Part shown: positions 1 to 24,004 of the stretch, one piece after another
How the letters are laid out: every line of letters starts with the position of its first letter
Numbering within the stretch: position 1 is the stretch's first letter
NCBI GenBank assembly: GCA_964006375.1
Contig: OZ023265.1
Location: 9,487,660 to 9,551,659 of the forward strand
Length of the DNA stretch: 64,000 bases
DNA from: Tillus elongatus
Taxonomy: Eukaryota; Arthropoda; Insecta; Coleoptera; Cleridae
Reading direction: 5' to 3'
Made by a program: the position numbers and the translations under genes
Notes under the pieces: generated by a model
What the model saw: only the letters and a program-made list of their open reading frames with translations
Told to the model about the DNA's origin: nothing
The model's database searches: none

Positions 1-1262
1 TGCATATGAAGATCGAGATAACTTAAAAAGTTTCGGTAATATGAATTATTTTTTGATATTTGCAGTAGATGAGCCAAAATCATAAAAACCAAAAATGATT
101 ACCAATGCCCTAGTGTATAATAAGATATCCAAATTGTTTTTTGTCACCTTTTGAAAAAGTGAGAAAAATGCATATGGAGATCGGGATAGCAATTAAGACG
201 TTTCCGAAATATGAATTATTTTTTGATATTTGCAGTAGATGTGCCAAAATCATAAAAACAAAAAATGATCACCAAGGCCCTAGTGTATAATGAGATATGC
301 AAATTATTTTTTGTCACCCTTTGCAAAAGTGAGAAAAATGCATATGAAAATCGGGATAGCAATTAAGACGTTTTCCAAATATGTATTATTTTTTCGCATT
401 GGCAGTTAACGTGCCAAAATCATAAAAACAAAAAATTATTACTAAGGCCTTTATGTATGAAAAACCATGCAAATAGTTTTTTGTCACCTTTTGAAAAAGT
501 GAGAAAAATACATATGGAGATCGGGATAGCAATTAAGACGTTTCCGAAATATTAATTATTTTTTGATATATACAGTAGATGAGCCAAAATCATAAAAACC
601 AAAAATGATTACCAAGGCCCTAGTGTATAATAAGATATGCAAATTGTTTCTTGACACCTTTTGAAATAGTAAGAAAAATGCATATGGAGATCGGGATAGC
701 AATTAAGACGTTTCCGAAATATGAATTATTTTTTTATATTTGCAGTAGATGTGCCAAAATTATAAAAACAAAAAATGATTACCATGGCCCTAGTGTATAA
801 TAAGATATGCAAATTATTTATTGTCGCCCTTTGCAAAAGAGAAAAATGCATATGAAAATCGGGATAGCAATTACGACGTTTTCCAAATATGTATTATTTT
901 TTCGCATTTGCAGTTAATGTGCCAAATTCATAGAAACAAAAAATATCACTAAGGGCCTGACGCAAAAAATCTCATGCAAATAATTTTCTGTCATCCTTTG
1001 GAAATATTTAAAAAAATGCATTTGAACACCGGGATAGTTACTACCACGTTTTTAATTTCAACATTAATGATTCTGTGATACTTACTGTTAATGTGGTAAA
1101 ATCACAAAACCAAAAATCATTACCAAGGCCCTATTATGTAATACTACACCAAATTTATTTTTTGTCACCCTTTGCAAAAGTAAGAAAAAAAAAAGAATTT
1201 AAACATTGCGATAGCAGTTAAGAGGTTTTCCAAGAATGTATTTTTTTTCAGTCAATGTGCCA
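1..1262 (+). repeat. ~170-bp satellite array, direct orientation
   Basis: About seven diverged monomers of roughly 170 bp lie head to tail. The recurring landmarks are GATCGGGATAGCAATTAAGA (near 180, 350, 518, 690 and 856), a TGCAGTAGATGTGCCAAAAT block, and CCCTAGTGTATAATAAGATA. The last monomers before 1262 are more diverged, as at the edge of a satellite array. The array probably continues left of the window. No coding potential. Confidence 0.9.
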
Positions 1263-1994
1263 TATGAAAGGCAACGGGAAACCACCTTAATTTAACCTAT
1301 CGTTGCGACTACTAAGCGACTTTGCCTTTAGTCAGTGAGTGAGTGATACAGATTATTTTTATTATGTTTTGGAAAAATGATGAATTTAAATAAATTTAAT
1401 AAACATTTTGTGTATACAAAGAAACTACCCCAATCTCGTTATAGGAATATGTTTATTAGAAAAATTTGCTATAAATTAGGTTTAAAGTGCAACTTATTTT
1501 TAGTGGCATAAATCTTGGTTACATAGCATAAGAAGTCTGTTTCTTATGCTGTACTGCATACTTGAACAATGCAACATAAAAATTATGAGAATCTAATTAA
1601 TGTTAGTCACTCTAGTATAGCAGTGAGTGGCTGGTAATATTCAAATATTAAACTTAGCATTTTTTCTCAAATATTATGTATTTGTATATAAAAGCGTCGC
1701 ATAGATAAAGAACGTTTGGGCTTTGATATACCGCTTTTACGACGTTGATCCCAGAAAGTTTTACAGCTCTGTTTCTGTACCCTCCTTTTGTAAATTTCAA
1801 AGCTTTTACCTGACCTGTCAAACATATGTTTAGAAAAAATTGAAAAGTAACTGTATCACAGCATAATCAATCAATTATTATGCTGTGACTGTATATTATA
1901 TTTTAGCGCGTAAAAAAATCTGCAACTTGAAAAATAGGAATAGAATCATATTCAATTCATTCTAAAACTGTCCGAGTTGAGAGTTGTGATTGCT
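1263..1994. other. Spacer between inverted satellite arrays, no gene seen
   Basis: AT-rich sequence separates the two oppositely oriented satellite arrays. An 11-bp stem with a 9-nt loop lies at 1857-1887 (stem CACAGCATAAT). GTGAGTGAGTG occurs near 1338. I see no exon-like open frame. Confidence 0.6.
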
Positions 1995-2960
1995 GTAGTA
2001 TTATACACTAGGGCTTTGGTAATAGTTCTGTGATTTTATGATTTTAAATGTAAATATAAAAAAAAGATTCCTGTTTAAAAAATTGCAAATGTCAAAAAAT
2101 AATGCATATTGCGGAAACGTCTCAATTGCTATCCGGATCTGTTTAGGCATTTTTTTTACTTTTGCAAAGGGTGACAAAAAATCATTTGCATATCTTATTA
2201 TACACTAGAGCATTGGAAGTCATTTTTGGTGTTTATGATTTTGACACATGCGAAAAAATAATACATATTTGGAAAACGTCTTAATTGCTATCCCGATTTT
2301 CATATGATTTTTTTTCACTTTTTCAAAAGGTGACAAAAAATAATTTGAATATCTTATTATACACTAAGACCTTTGCAATCATTTTTTGTTTTTATGACTT
2401 TGGCACATCTACTGCAAATATCAAAAAATAATTCATATTTCGGAAACGTCTTAATTGCTATCCCGATCTTCATATGCATTTTTTTCGCTTTTGAAAAAGG
2501 CGACAAAAATTAATTTGCATGGTTTTTCATACATAAGGGCTTAAGTAATAATTTTCTGTTTTTATGATTTTGGCACATTAACTGCAAATGCGATAAAATA
2601 ATAAATATTTGGAAAACGTCTTAATTGCTATCTCGATCTTCATATGCATTTTTCTCACTTTTGTAAAGGCTGACAAAAAATAATTTGCGTATCTTATTAT
2701 ACACTAGGGCCTTGGTAATCTTTTTGTTTTGTTTTTATGACTTTAGCACATCTACTGCAAATATCAAAAAATAATTCATATTTCGGAAAGGTCTTAATTG
2801 CTATCCCGATCTTCATATGCATTTTTCTCACTTTTGCAAAGGGTGACAAAATATAATTTGCAATCTTATTATACACTAGAGCCTTGGTAATCATTTTGTG
2901 TTTTTATGATTTTGGCACATCTACTGCAAATATCATAAAATAATTCATATTTTGTCTCTT
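1995..2960 (-). repeat. ~170-bp satellite array, inverted orientation
   Basis: Same satellite as 1-1262, read on the - strand: the landmarks appear as reverse complements (TATACACTAG near 2204, 2700 and 2872; GCTATCCCGAT near 2288, 2458 and 2803). About 5.5 monomers. With the left array it forms a large inverted structure around a ~730-bp spacer. An open frame at 2697-2894 is just satellite sequence. Confidence 0.9.
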
Positions 2961-3950
<990 letters not shown>

Positions 3951-4026
3951 TTTTTTAAATAAGACGAAATTTAATTCTCATGCTCTACAATTAAAAGTGC
4001 TATAAGAAAAACACTAAATACCATAG

Positions 4027-4028
<2 letters not shown>

Positions 4029-4110
<82 letters not shown>

Positions 4111-4250
4111 AACCGATAATTCAAAAAATACTTCACTGATGTGGACCAAATTTGGGAATTACCCTTATTTTGTTAATGGTTTGGATGAGTTCGTTCCTCA
4201 GATCTCAACGCCCAACTTTTTCTTAACAAAAAAATTAAAAATATATAAAA
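4029..4250 (-). mobile_element. (TA)n tract with TA-core element fragment
   Basis: (TA)n at 4029-4108 is followed by CCGATAATTCAAAAAATA and TTTGGATGAGTTCGTT, a diverged version of the block flanking the (TA)n tract in other TA-core copies. It fades out by about 4250. Nothing recognisable lies between 4250 and 4496. Confidence 0.55.
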
Positions 4251-4496
4251 GAACATAGACAGACATGGTTGTGTACCAATTTTCAAGCCTTTTGATCAAA
4301 GAAAAATAAATTATTCGAAATTAAAATTAAAATGAGCCTCGACATCACTTCAGATTCTGTAATGCAATATCTACAACTTTAGACAAAGACAGATGGCGTT
4401 ACCTGTACTACTTTGCTATTTAATTAAATGATGGATAAAAATGTAAACAATGGAAGTTACAAGTATCATTGCAAGATGTCAGAATGTAGAAAATTA

Positions 4497-4665
4497 TGAA
4501 ATGTACGACAGAAACGCCATCTAGGCGCGGAACCAGGTAGTATGTCGTCACGACAGCTCTAGTTAACACAAAATGTTATAGATGGAGACTGTGTACAATC
4601 AACTAACAATTTTGTAAATTGTCAGCCCTGGCCCATTTATTTCCTAATACCGAGACAATGTTTGA
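4497..4665 (+). repeat. Dispersed ~310-bp satellite-like repeat, partial
   Basis: Partial unit of a family present about nine times in the window. Landmarks are GCGGAACCAGGTAGTATG, CACAAAATGTTATA and TTGTCAGCCCTGGCCCATTT. Non-coding. Confidence 0.8.
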
Positions 4666-4816
4666 AAATTGTGAGTTAATCACTTAAAAAAATACATGTT
4701 TGCGTAAAATATAAAATCAGTATGTCAGTAAATCAAATTCTAAGAGCAGTGTTAACACTCGGATTTAATGTCCAGATTTCAGTGTAGTCTTGGGCAAAAG
4801 CTAGATTCTTTTTTGC

Positions 4817-4962
4817 TTATAAGGGAAACCCACTCATACACCAGAAGAGGAAACGTCCATTGGGACTTCACCGGCCGCTTGATGTAAGGGGTGGTACCTC
4901 CTCGGGCGTGAAAAAAAATCCTTTACTATCACGTAAAGGAAAATTCCACTACCACCTACCAT
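4817..4962 (-). mobile_element. Module shared with 47259-47400 (probable LINE-A 5' leader)
   Basis: This block matches 47259-47400 closely: TATAAGGGAAACC, CATACACYAGAA, GGAAACGTCC, ACCGGCCGCTTG, GTAAGGGGTGGTA, TACTATCACGTAAAG. At 47.3 kb it directly abuts the 5' end of LINE-A read on the - strand, so I infer it is the 5' untranslated leader of that LINE, here without the rest of the element. It could instead belong to an unrelated repeat. Confidence 0.55.
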
Positions 4963-5052
4963 ATTGCAAGTACACCACACCAGCCAACTACTAAAAAGCT
5001 GACCAGCTCTAGAACTTTCGTAAATAAATGTGAATGTTACATTCAAAAAGAA

Positions 5053-5625
5053 ATGTATAAATTGCCTGTCATTATCATAAATAGTACAAATTACTTAAAC
5101 CCGCTATTTAGCAGGAATTGTCTGTCCGTAATTTGTCCAAAGTGGCAAGACAAGCTATGTAGCATTGCAGAGGTTGGTCAGCGTGCTATCGATGGTCAGT
5201 TGTACTTGAATCTGACTGAGGCCAAGTTGGTACAAGAATTGAAAATTAAATTCTGTGGTGTTTTTAGGAAGGGGGAATATAGAGCTGCCATTGCAAAAGT
5301 AAAAGTAAATTTAAAATTAAAAGAAAATCATTGTCCAGTCTTTCACAGGGCTTATGATATGCCTTATGCAGTTAGACCAAAAGTTGAAACTGAAATTAAT
5401 AAGCTAATAAAGTTGGGGGTATTAACCAAAGTAAGTAACAGTAGTTGGGCTAGTCCTATTGTGGTAGTACTAAAAGACAAGGGCGAGACGATTAGGATCT
5501 GTGTAGATTTCAAAAAGACACTTAATCCTTGTTTAGAAGTAGACCATTGCACATTACCACTACCTAATGACATTTATAATGCTATGAGTGGTAACAAATT
5601 CTTCACAACAGAAACATGTATCTAA
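5053..5625 (+). pseudogene. Ty3/gypsy-type pol fragment (N-terminal reverse transcriptase)
   Basis: A 190-residue open frame with the start of a Ty3/gypsy reverse transcriptase. An RAYDMPYAVRPKVETEI block is followed by GVLTKV, then SSWASPIVVVLKDKGETIRI, then CVDFK, and LPLPNDIYNAMSGNKFF, which is the segment just before the first catalytic aspartate. The frame stops immediately afterwards, so the YxDD box, RNase H and integrase are missing. I see no LTRs or protease. It is a truncated, dead retrotransposon remnant. The first 60 residues are linker-like, as seen between protease and reverse transcriptase in this group. Confidence 0.85.
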
Positions 5626-6419
5626 TTAATTCTAATTGGTAGGCAACACACATTGGTAGATCAAATATAACATCTAACAGTTCAGTGGTCGGCTGACGGG
5701 AATTAATTTGACGTAAAAAACAAAAACAAAAACGGAAGCTTATGTTACTTATCTTTTAACGTTCGTTTAATCAATTTTTAGTTTTAAGAAATCAAAAAAA
5801 TTATAATAAAATTAAATAAAACTGGAATCAATACAGGAACAATTAAATAGTTTGAAATCTCCACTACAAGCTTGTGTTTAAAAATTCAGTCTGGTCCGGA
5901 AATCGATTCCTTCTTGCATTTGTAATAAGACCAGTTTTGGTCCTTTCAGAAGGTGCAGATGTAGCCGGTGCACAAAGATATTTTGTGTGCATTATGTACA
6001 ATTTAGGAGATAAATGTTTGTTTTCTGACCAAAAGTGAAGTAGATTGTTGGAACGGGGTACATTTGGCATGTGATGTGGTGGGTGAAGAGATCATTATAT
6101 CAGTTGACCGCAGTATTTTGTTTTCAAAATATTACCATAACATATCGACATCACTGTCCTCAGAACTTCCAGCATATGCTTCAGGTATAGCCGCTGTTCA
6201 TCTATGGTATTTGCAAAAAGACTCCCCAAGTTCTTCTAGTACCCTGTAAGACATTATTGAAATACTTTTATTTATTATAATAAATAAAATATAAAATCAT
6301 CGTAAATACATAGTTATCAATAGTTCCAACTGTTTCTCTCAAAAGTGCCGCCAGTCATTTCGTTGGTAAGTTGAAATCTTGGTAACTGGGAACTACTCAA
6401 TCGTGCTGTTTAGTTTCTT
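5626..6419. other. No confident feature; weak piggyBac-like frame
   Basis: No host gene seen. An open frame at 6064-6249 contains ACDVVGEEIIISV and FSKYYHNISTS, which weakly recall the DxV and FDNFxTS blocks of piggyBac transposases. The match is too short to call. The rest is AT-rich. Confidence 0.25.
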
Positions 6420-6735
6420 CTTCGGTACTTTGCGTGACTCGTTACACAACACTGAGTGGTGAACGTGTCGCCACCTAGTTGCGGAACCAAGTAGTATGTT
6501 GTCACGCCAGCTCCAAATAACACAAAGTGTTAAAAAATAGAGACTGTATACAACCAACTAACAATTTTAGTAAATTGTCAGCCCTGGCCCATTTCTACCC
6601 TAATATAAGAAGAAAGTATGTAAGGCTAGATGTATTCTCACCCTAATTAGAACCGTAGACCGGTTTTGTTCTAATTAGAGCTCATCAGTACGCCATACTA
6701 ATTGCAATGAAAATACACCTATAAAGTAACAAATA
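6420..6735 (+). repeat. Dispersed ~310-bp satellite-like repeat, near full unit
   Basis: Contains the landmarks CACTGAGTGGTGAACGTG, GCGGAACCAAGTAGTATG, CAACCAACTAACAATTTT, GTCAGCCCTGGCCCATTT, AATTAGAACCGTAGACCGG and AGCTCATCAGTACG in order. Same orientation as the copy at 8309-8735. Non-coding. Confidence 0.8.
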
Positions 6736-6889
6736 AAATAAAAAAGTGGGTAAAAAAAATTAAAAAATTAAACTTTCTTAAGATAAATATTTAAAGATTC
6801 ATACAGTTATCTGTTAGCTAAATTTACAAGAAAAATTACGTAAAAACAAGGCTAATGATTTTCAAAAAAAAGAAAAATGAACTTTATTA

Positions 6890-6994
6890 GACAATTTAAA
6901 AAAAATCACAAATCCCGGCTTTTGAATTTTGAAAAAAATTCTTCAAATGAGCGCTAATTATGCCCCCCAGAACACATATCCGGGTTCAGTCTCA

Positions 6995-7076
<82 letters not shown>

Positions 7077-7522
7077 AGGAAAACCGGTCCAGGTTTCCCG
7101 GAAAATTTTGACCAGTTGGTTAAAAGACGAAAAAGTTTTGGGCAATTAAAGAAAAAAAAGTTGGAGTTTTCCTCAAAACGTCAAAGTCGCGATTTAAAAC
7201 GTCAAAATTGGGAACATTTAGGCAAAGAACCTGAAACATATACGGATTACATAAAGAAAATGTCGCAAATGAAGAGTGTTCTGCACACCCTTAAGTTTCC
7301 ACTTCAACCGTCATTGTTCTTTATTTTACTAAAATATTTACAGTAAATTCATTTCAAATAGACACTTTCTCTGATGCGTTGGCTGTAGGTTTAGTTAAGT
7401 TGATGCTTTGGCTGTAGGTTTTATTAAGTTTTTGGTTTAACGGTCTATAATTTTTAGCTAATTTCGCAGAAAGGATTCGTTAATGACGAGACCCCGACTT
7501 TTGAATTTTAAAAAGATCAAGG
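6890..7522 (-). mobile_element. TA-core element, - orientation, decayed
   Basis: Reads CCCGGCTTTTGAATTTTG, then ACACATATCCGGGTTCAGT, a (TA)n tract (6999-7074), AGGTTTCCCGGAAAATTTTG, and an internal region (7130-7475) also present at 63640-63880 (AAAACGTCAAAGTCG, TTCATTTCAAATAGAC, TTTCTCTGATGC). A second short end fragment with CCCCGACTTTTGAATTTT lies at 7480-7522. Open frames across it are (TA)n artefacts. Confidence 0.75.
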
Positions 7523-8308
<786 letters not shown>

Positions 8309-8735
8309 GTGAGATGTACGACAGGGTCGCCATCTCGGTGCGGAACCAGGTAGTATGTTGTCACGACAGCACAAACAATACAAAATGTTATAACATACAG
8401 ATTGGGTACAACCAACTAATACTTTTGTAAATTGTCAGCCCTGGCCCATTTCTTACCTAATATAGGGACAATGTATGTAAGGCTAGATGTATTCTCGCCA
8501 TAATTAGAACCGCAGACCGGTTTCGCTGTAATTGGGGCTCGTCAGTACGGTGTACTAATTACAGCAAGAACACTCCTATAAAGTAATACGACTATGGTAG
8601 CCAGCCTCCTAGAACATTGTGAGATGTACCACAGGGTCGCCATGTCAGTGCGGAACCAGGTAGTATATTATCACGACAGCTCCAAACAACACAAAATGTT
8701 ATAAAATAGAGACTGTGTACAACCAAGTAACACTA
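8309..8735 (+). repeat. Dispersed ~310-bp satellite-like repeat, 1.4 tandem units
   Basis: GAGATGTACGACAGGGTCGC at 8311 recurs as GAGATGTACCACAGGGTCGC at 8621, giving a period of 310 bp. The first unit is complete; the second is truncated near 8735. This shows the family exists in tandem as well as dispersed. Confidence 0.85.
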
Positions 8736-8819
8736 ATATCTTGTAAATCGTTAGCCCATTAAAAATTATAACACCATATCTTCTAGTCAAGCAGGACTCA
8801 GACAATGAAGTTTCAACTC

Positions 8820-8866
8820 AAAAAATCAGAGTCTTTTTCACCTATTCATGCGTCGATCCGGGGACA

Positions 8867-8942
<76 letters not shown>

Positions 8943-9053
8943 TTATATACAACGTGATTCATTTCCCCGATAAAGTCCAATAGCTTTTTTAATCTACATT
9001 TTTTGGGAAAAACTTTCAGACAAAAGTGTTCTACAATGTTAAGGTCCATAACC
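8820..9053. repeat. (TA)n tract with a conserved flank also found near 18.95 kb
   Basis: A (TA)n tract (8870-8939) follows a block whose reverse complement (ACGCATGAATAGGTGAAAAA) recurs at about 18960-19000 next to another (TA)n. The block right of the tract, up to 9053, borders the mariner-type element. Probably part of an older repeat into which that element inserted. Confidence 0.45.
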
Positions 9054-11892
9054 TAAAATTATTTTCAGCTACACAGCTCAGTCCATATGTCACTGGCAGT
9101 AGGTAACTTTGTTTTTTTAAATTAAACATCCTGTATATTATATGTATTTTTTTATTTTAAATGAAATTCTGATTAAAAATTATAGGAAGTACAATTACAC
9201 AAAAGTCAATGCTTTTCAAGTTATCGAAGTTCATTCAAAAAATTTGACAAATGTAGAGTTTTTTTTGAGGTACAGGTATCATTCGCACACCACATCTGCG
9301 AAACTTGCAATTCAACGCAAGTAGCTGACAAATGTTCGTCTATCTATTGATGGTGTGAAAAATCATAATTTATATACAGTGTGGTTACTAGAGAGGCGCC
9401 AATTTGCTAAAATTACAATATAAATAACTCTAGAATTTCAAATGGAACCTGAGTCAATGCAAAAATTGATTTTCTTTCGGATGGATATGGGTTTTTTACA
9501 TGTAGTGCTGATAATTTCTGAGATATTCAAAAGTTATCAATTTGATTGCAACTACATGATTTAATGATTGGACTGTTTCTGTTTTGTCTAGTGTGCACTG
9601 GTCATGACAGAATTCTCCAAAATGTCAAATTTAACAAGTATTTGCAACATGGTCTGTTCGTTGTTGTGTAATTGTGTAGTTGTTTTATAGTTAGTATAAA
9701 TAATTAAAAATGAACTTCAATAACGAAGAATTGAGACAGATGGTGTAGATAATTGCTAAGTGTTCTGCAAATTGTCTTTTGGCTTTTCGTATTTATAAGC
9801 AGCGCTATCCTCTGGAAAGAGAGCCTACAGTTTTATCATTGAAAAGGCTCAAACTTAGATATGACCAGAATTCGTCTGTATTTTACCGAGCACCAAAGAA
9901 AGAAAATATTGCCGTCAAAAAAGACGTAACCCTTGCTGTACTTTTATCAGTGATTGGGGAGCCAACACGGAGTCAAAGAGCTATTGGGAAAACATTATAT
10001 CCGGGTGCTGTCAGTGGGCAGTGCATCAAATTGAGCTGGACAGGAGTTTTTTCGCAAAGTGCTTTTTTTGTGGATAAGTCCTCTTTCCATACTAACGCCC
10101 CCCCAAACATGCACAATTTACATCATTATGCAGAAAACAACCTACACGTATCAAGATATAGTAACTTCCAGAATAGGTGGACGCTTAATGTTTGGGGTGG
10201 AATCATTGGCAATACTATTCTTGGACCACATTTTTTGATAGGCCTCTAAATGGTACCACTCGTTCTTCTCTGTTTAATGATTTACCAGTCTTGATGGAAC
10301 ATGTACAGCTACAAGTTAGGCAATATATGTGGATACAGCATGAGGGTGCTCCACCGCATTATGCTGCCGTAGTTAGACAACATCTTGACCAAGAGTACGA
10401 AGGAAGGTGGATTGGCAGGGGTGAACCAGTAGCCTGGCCTCCAAAGTCTCCCGACGTTACTTGCTGTGACTTCTTTTTACGGGGATTTGTGAAAAATTAT
10501 GTGTATCTCACTCCACCAACAACACGAGAAGATATGCGAGGCGAGTACAGGATGCATTTCGGCAAATTAGCGGTACAATGCTTTTCAATGTTCAGCGATT
10601 ATATGGAAGAAAGCTACAACTTTGCCTTGAACAAAATGGTCGTCAGTTCGAGCACCATTTATAATCCATTCCAAAAATAATAATTATTCATTATTCGTTC
10701 ATTATTCATTTATTTATTCATTTATCTATTTATTTTATTCATTAGATATTATCAGTTTATTATCTTTAATTTATTACTTGTTTACTGCATCGTTATTTTT
10801 CCTCTCATATCTATTAAACTAGTTCCAAGTAAATAGTCTTCTGTGATTCGAATCTTTACCGGATAACATTAACAAGATAGAGATTGTATCGCTTTTACAT
10901 GAAAGCAAGTGAATATAAATTTAAGACTAAATTAATTTTTCCATTGTTTCAGGTGCTTTTATAGAAGATGTTGTATTCGAAAATTTCTAGTAGTAGTAGT
11001 TTAACCTCTACGAATGAATAAATTCTGTACTAGAATTATATCTGCTGACAGCACTCAGATGAATTTAAGTGGTTAGTTCGAGAATGTAGTATTTAAGAAT
11101 ATTTTGCATTTATCAAGTTTATAGAAAAAAAAATCAGCCAAAAGTGATAGATTTTTGACAGAACAATGTCAGCCTCTCAATCATTGATAAGAACATTTTC
11201 TTTGGCAGCAAAATTTTTCTACTTTGATGCTCTGAAAAGCATCGAATAATCCATCTAGAAGTTCTTTTCGAGTCTTTTTAACGGCAAAATTGTCGGTTGT
11301 TTCCATGGATAGAAATAGTGTTTGTGAATGCTAGAAGCCAAGAGACAAACGGCCGTAACTCAATCGTTAAATCATGTAGTTGCAATCAAATTGATAACTT
11401 TTGAATAACTCAGAAATTATCAGCTCTACATGTAAAAGACCCATATCCATCCGAAAGAGAATCAATTTTTGCATTGACTCATGTGCTCATATACAGGCTG
11501 TTCCATTTAAAATTTTAGAGTTATTTATATTGGAATTTCGGCAAATTGGCGCCTCTCTAGCAACCACCCTGTATATAAATTATGATTTTTCACACCATCA
11601 CTAGATAGACGAACACCTGTCAGCTACTTGCGCTGAATTGCAAGTTTCGCAGATGTGGTGTACGAATGATACCAGTACCTGAAAAAAACTACATTTGTCA
11701 AATTTTTTGAATGAACTTCGATAACTTGAAAAGCATTGACTTTTGTGTAATTGTACTTCCTATAATTTTTAATCAGAATTTCATTTAAAATAAAAAAATA
11801 CATATAATATACAGAGTGTTTAATTTAAAAAAACAAAGTTGCCTACTGCCAGTGACATATGGACTAAGCTGTGTAGCTGAAAATAATTTTAT
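9054..11892 (+). mobile_element. Tc1/mariner-superfamily element with ~520-bp inverted repeats
   Basis: The ends form long inverted repeats: 9054-9570 and 11361-11892 match with few differences over about 520 bp. The outermost shared bases are TAAAATTATTTTCAGCTACA. A decayed transposase gene (9710-10680) lies between them, followed by ~680 bp without coding sequence. Total length is about 2.84 kb, long for this superfamily because of the inverted repeats. Within the repeat arms, GCGCCAATTTGC and CAGTAGGTAACTTTG are present in both. It lies upstream of gene A. It cannot be active: the transposase has a stop, a frameshift and a substituted catalytic residue. Confidence 0.85.
9710..10680 (+). 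pseudogene. Decayed DD41D-type mariner transposase
   Basis: A cut-and-paste transposase of the IS630-Tc1-mariner superfamily. Starting at ATG 9710 (MNFNNEELRQMV) there is an in-frame TAG at 9746. The frame is then open to ~10230, where a T-run (10229-10234) carries a frameshift, and the next frame runs to 10680. Visible motifs are a helix-turn-helix-like N-terminus, a first catalytic Asp in FFVDKSSFHTN, LNVWGGIIG, QHEGAPPHY where the second catalytic Asp is Glu, WIGRGEPVAWPPKSPDV, and CCDFFLRG with the third Asp. Forty-one residues separate the second and third catalytic positions, the DD41D spacing. It lies between long inverted repeats. Inactive. Confidence 0.85.
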
Positions 11893-12145
11893 CTTTTTGT
11901 TGTCAATTTGTGCATTAACCCAGTTAATTTTTATGAATATAACACATAAGCGTGACAATAATCTGTTACGACCTCATAGTAACTTCGACAATTATTAATA
12001 TGGTTGGGTGGTCTCATGTATATTTGTGTATGCTATTTGTAAGGTCATACATGTTACAAAAAAAGTAGAAATGGATGGATATTCCCTGACGATCTATATA
12101 TAATTAGAGATAGACAAGCCCGCAGACTTTGATATTTAAATCTCT

Positions 12146-12152
12146 TATAAAT
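12146..12152 (+). promoter_or_regulatory. TATA-like box upstream of gene A
   Basis: TATAAAT lies about 90 bp upstream of the gene A start codon, a plausible core promoter position with a short 5' leader. AT-rich sequence makes chance TATA motifs common, so this is tentative. Another TATATATAA lies near 12094. Confidence 0.3.
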
Positions 12153-12237
12153 TCAAGCTCTATCAACAACACCTAGTATTCCTTGACAAGACAGGAAAGA
12201 TATAGAGAGATTTAATAAGCAGCCTACTACAATAAAA

Positions 12238-23343
<11,106 letters not shown>

Positions 23344-23438
23344 TTTTGGTGCTTGCCGAAAACCCAGAACAAGTATTTTTTTAATTCGTTTTTTACATAT
23401 CTTCACGTTAAAAATTAAATTATTAATATTTATGTTTT

Positions 23439-23444
23439 AATAAA
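23439..23444 (+). terminator. Poly(A) signal of gene A
   Basis: AATAAA about 95 nt after the stop codon, followed by TG-rich sequence (TGTATTGTGATATGTTTT), a normal cleavage/polyadenylation context. Confidence 0.6.
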
Positions 23445-23682
23445 AATGTATTGTGATATGTTTTCTACTTTTTGAATTATAGGCATAACAAAATGATTCC
23501 ATTTCATAGGGTCCTTCAAATGACATGCTTCTAAAATATCTATGTGATGTGTGTTCATATTTAACATGAAAATTAAATCAACTTATGACAATAATAACGA
23601 TAACAATAATCATAATAATAAAATAACACCAATAGAAGAAGGTTCTATATAACGAAAGTATCGACATACATCAACACAAAGT

Positions 23683-23935
23683 GAGATGTAAGACAGGCGT
23701 CGCCATCTCGTTGCGAAACCAAGTAGTATTTTGTCACGACAGCTCCAAATAACACAAAATGTTATAAAATAGAGACTGTGTACAACCAACTAACAATTTT
23801 GTTAATTGTCAGCCCTGGCACATTTCTTCCCTTATATAGTGTTCTCGCTGCAATCAGTATGCCGTACTGACGAGCTCTAATTACAGCGAAACCGGTCTAC
23901 GCTATTAATTGTGGTGAGAATACAACTAGCCTGAA
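23683..23935 (+). repeat. Dispersed ~310-bp satellite-like repeat, partial
   Basis: Landmarks GCGAAACCAAGTAGTATT, CACAAAATGTTATAAAATAG and GTCAGCCCTGGCACATTT, followed by a rearranged end (GAGCTCTAATTACAGCGAAA in the opposite sense), so the copy has an internal inversion or a deletion junction near 23840. Located between genes A and B. Confidence 0.75.
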
Positions 23936-24004
23936 ATACATCAATTTATTTCATTGTTACAAATATCTTTACAGTTAGACGTGGTGGGTTTCATATATAT
24001 ATAT

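Noticed and set aside
6064..6249. piggyBac transposase remnant
   Set aside because: Two short motif-like segments only; no catalytic aspartates in proper context and no inverted repeats.
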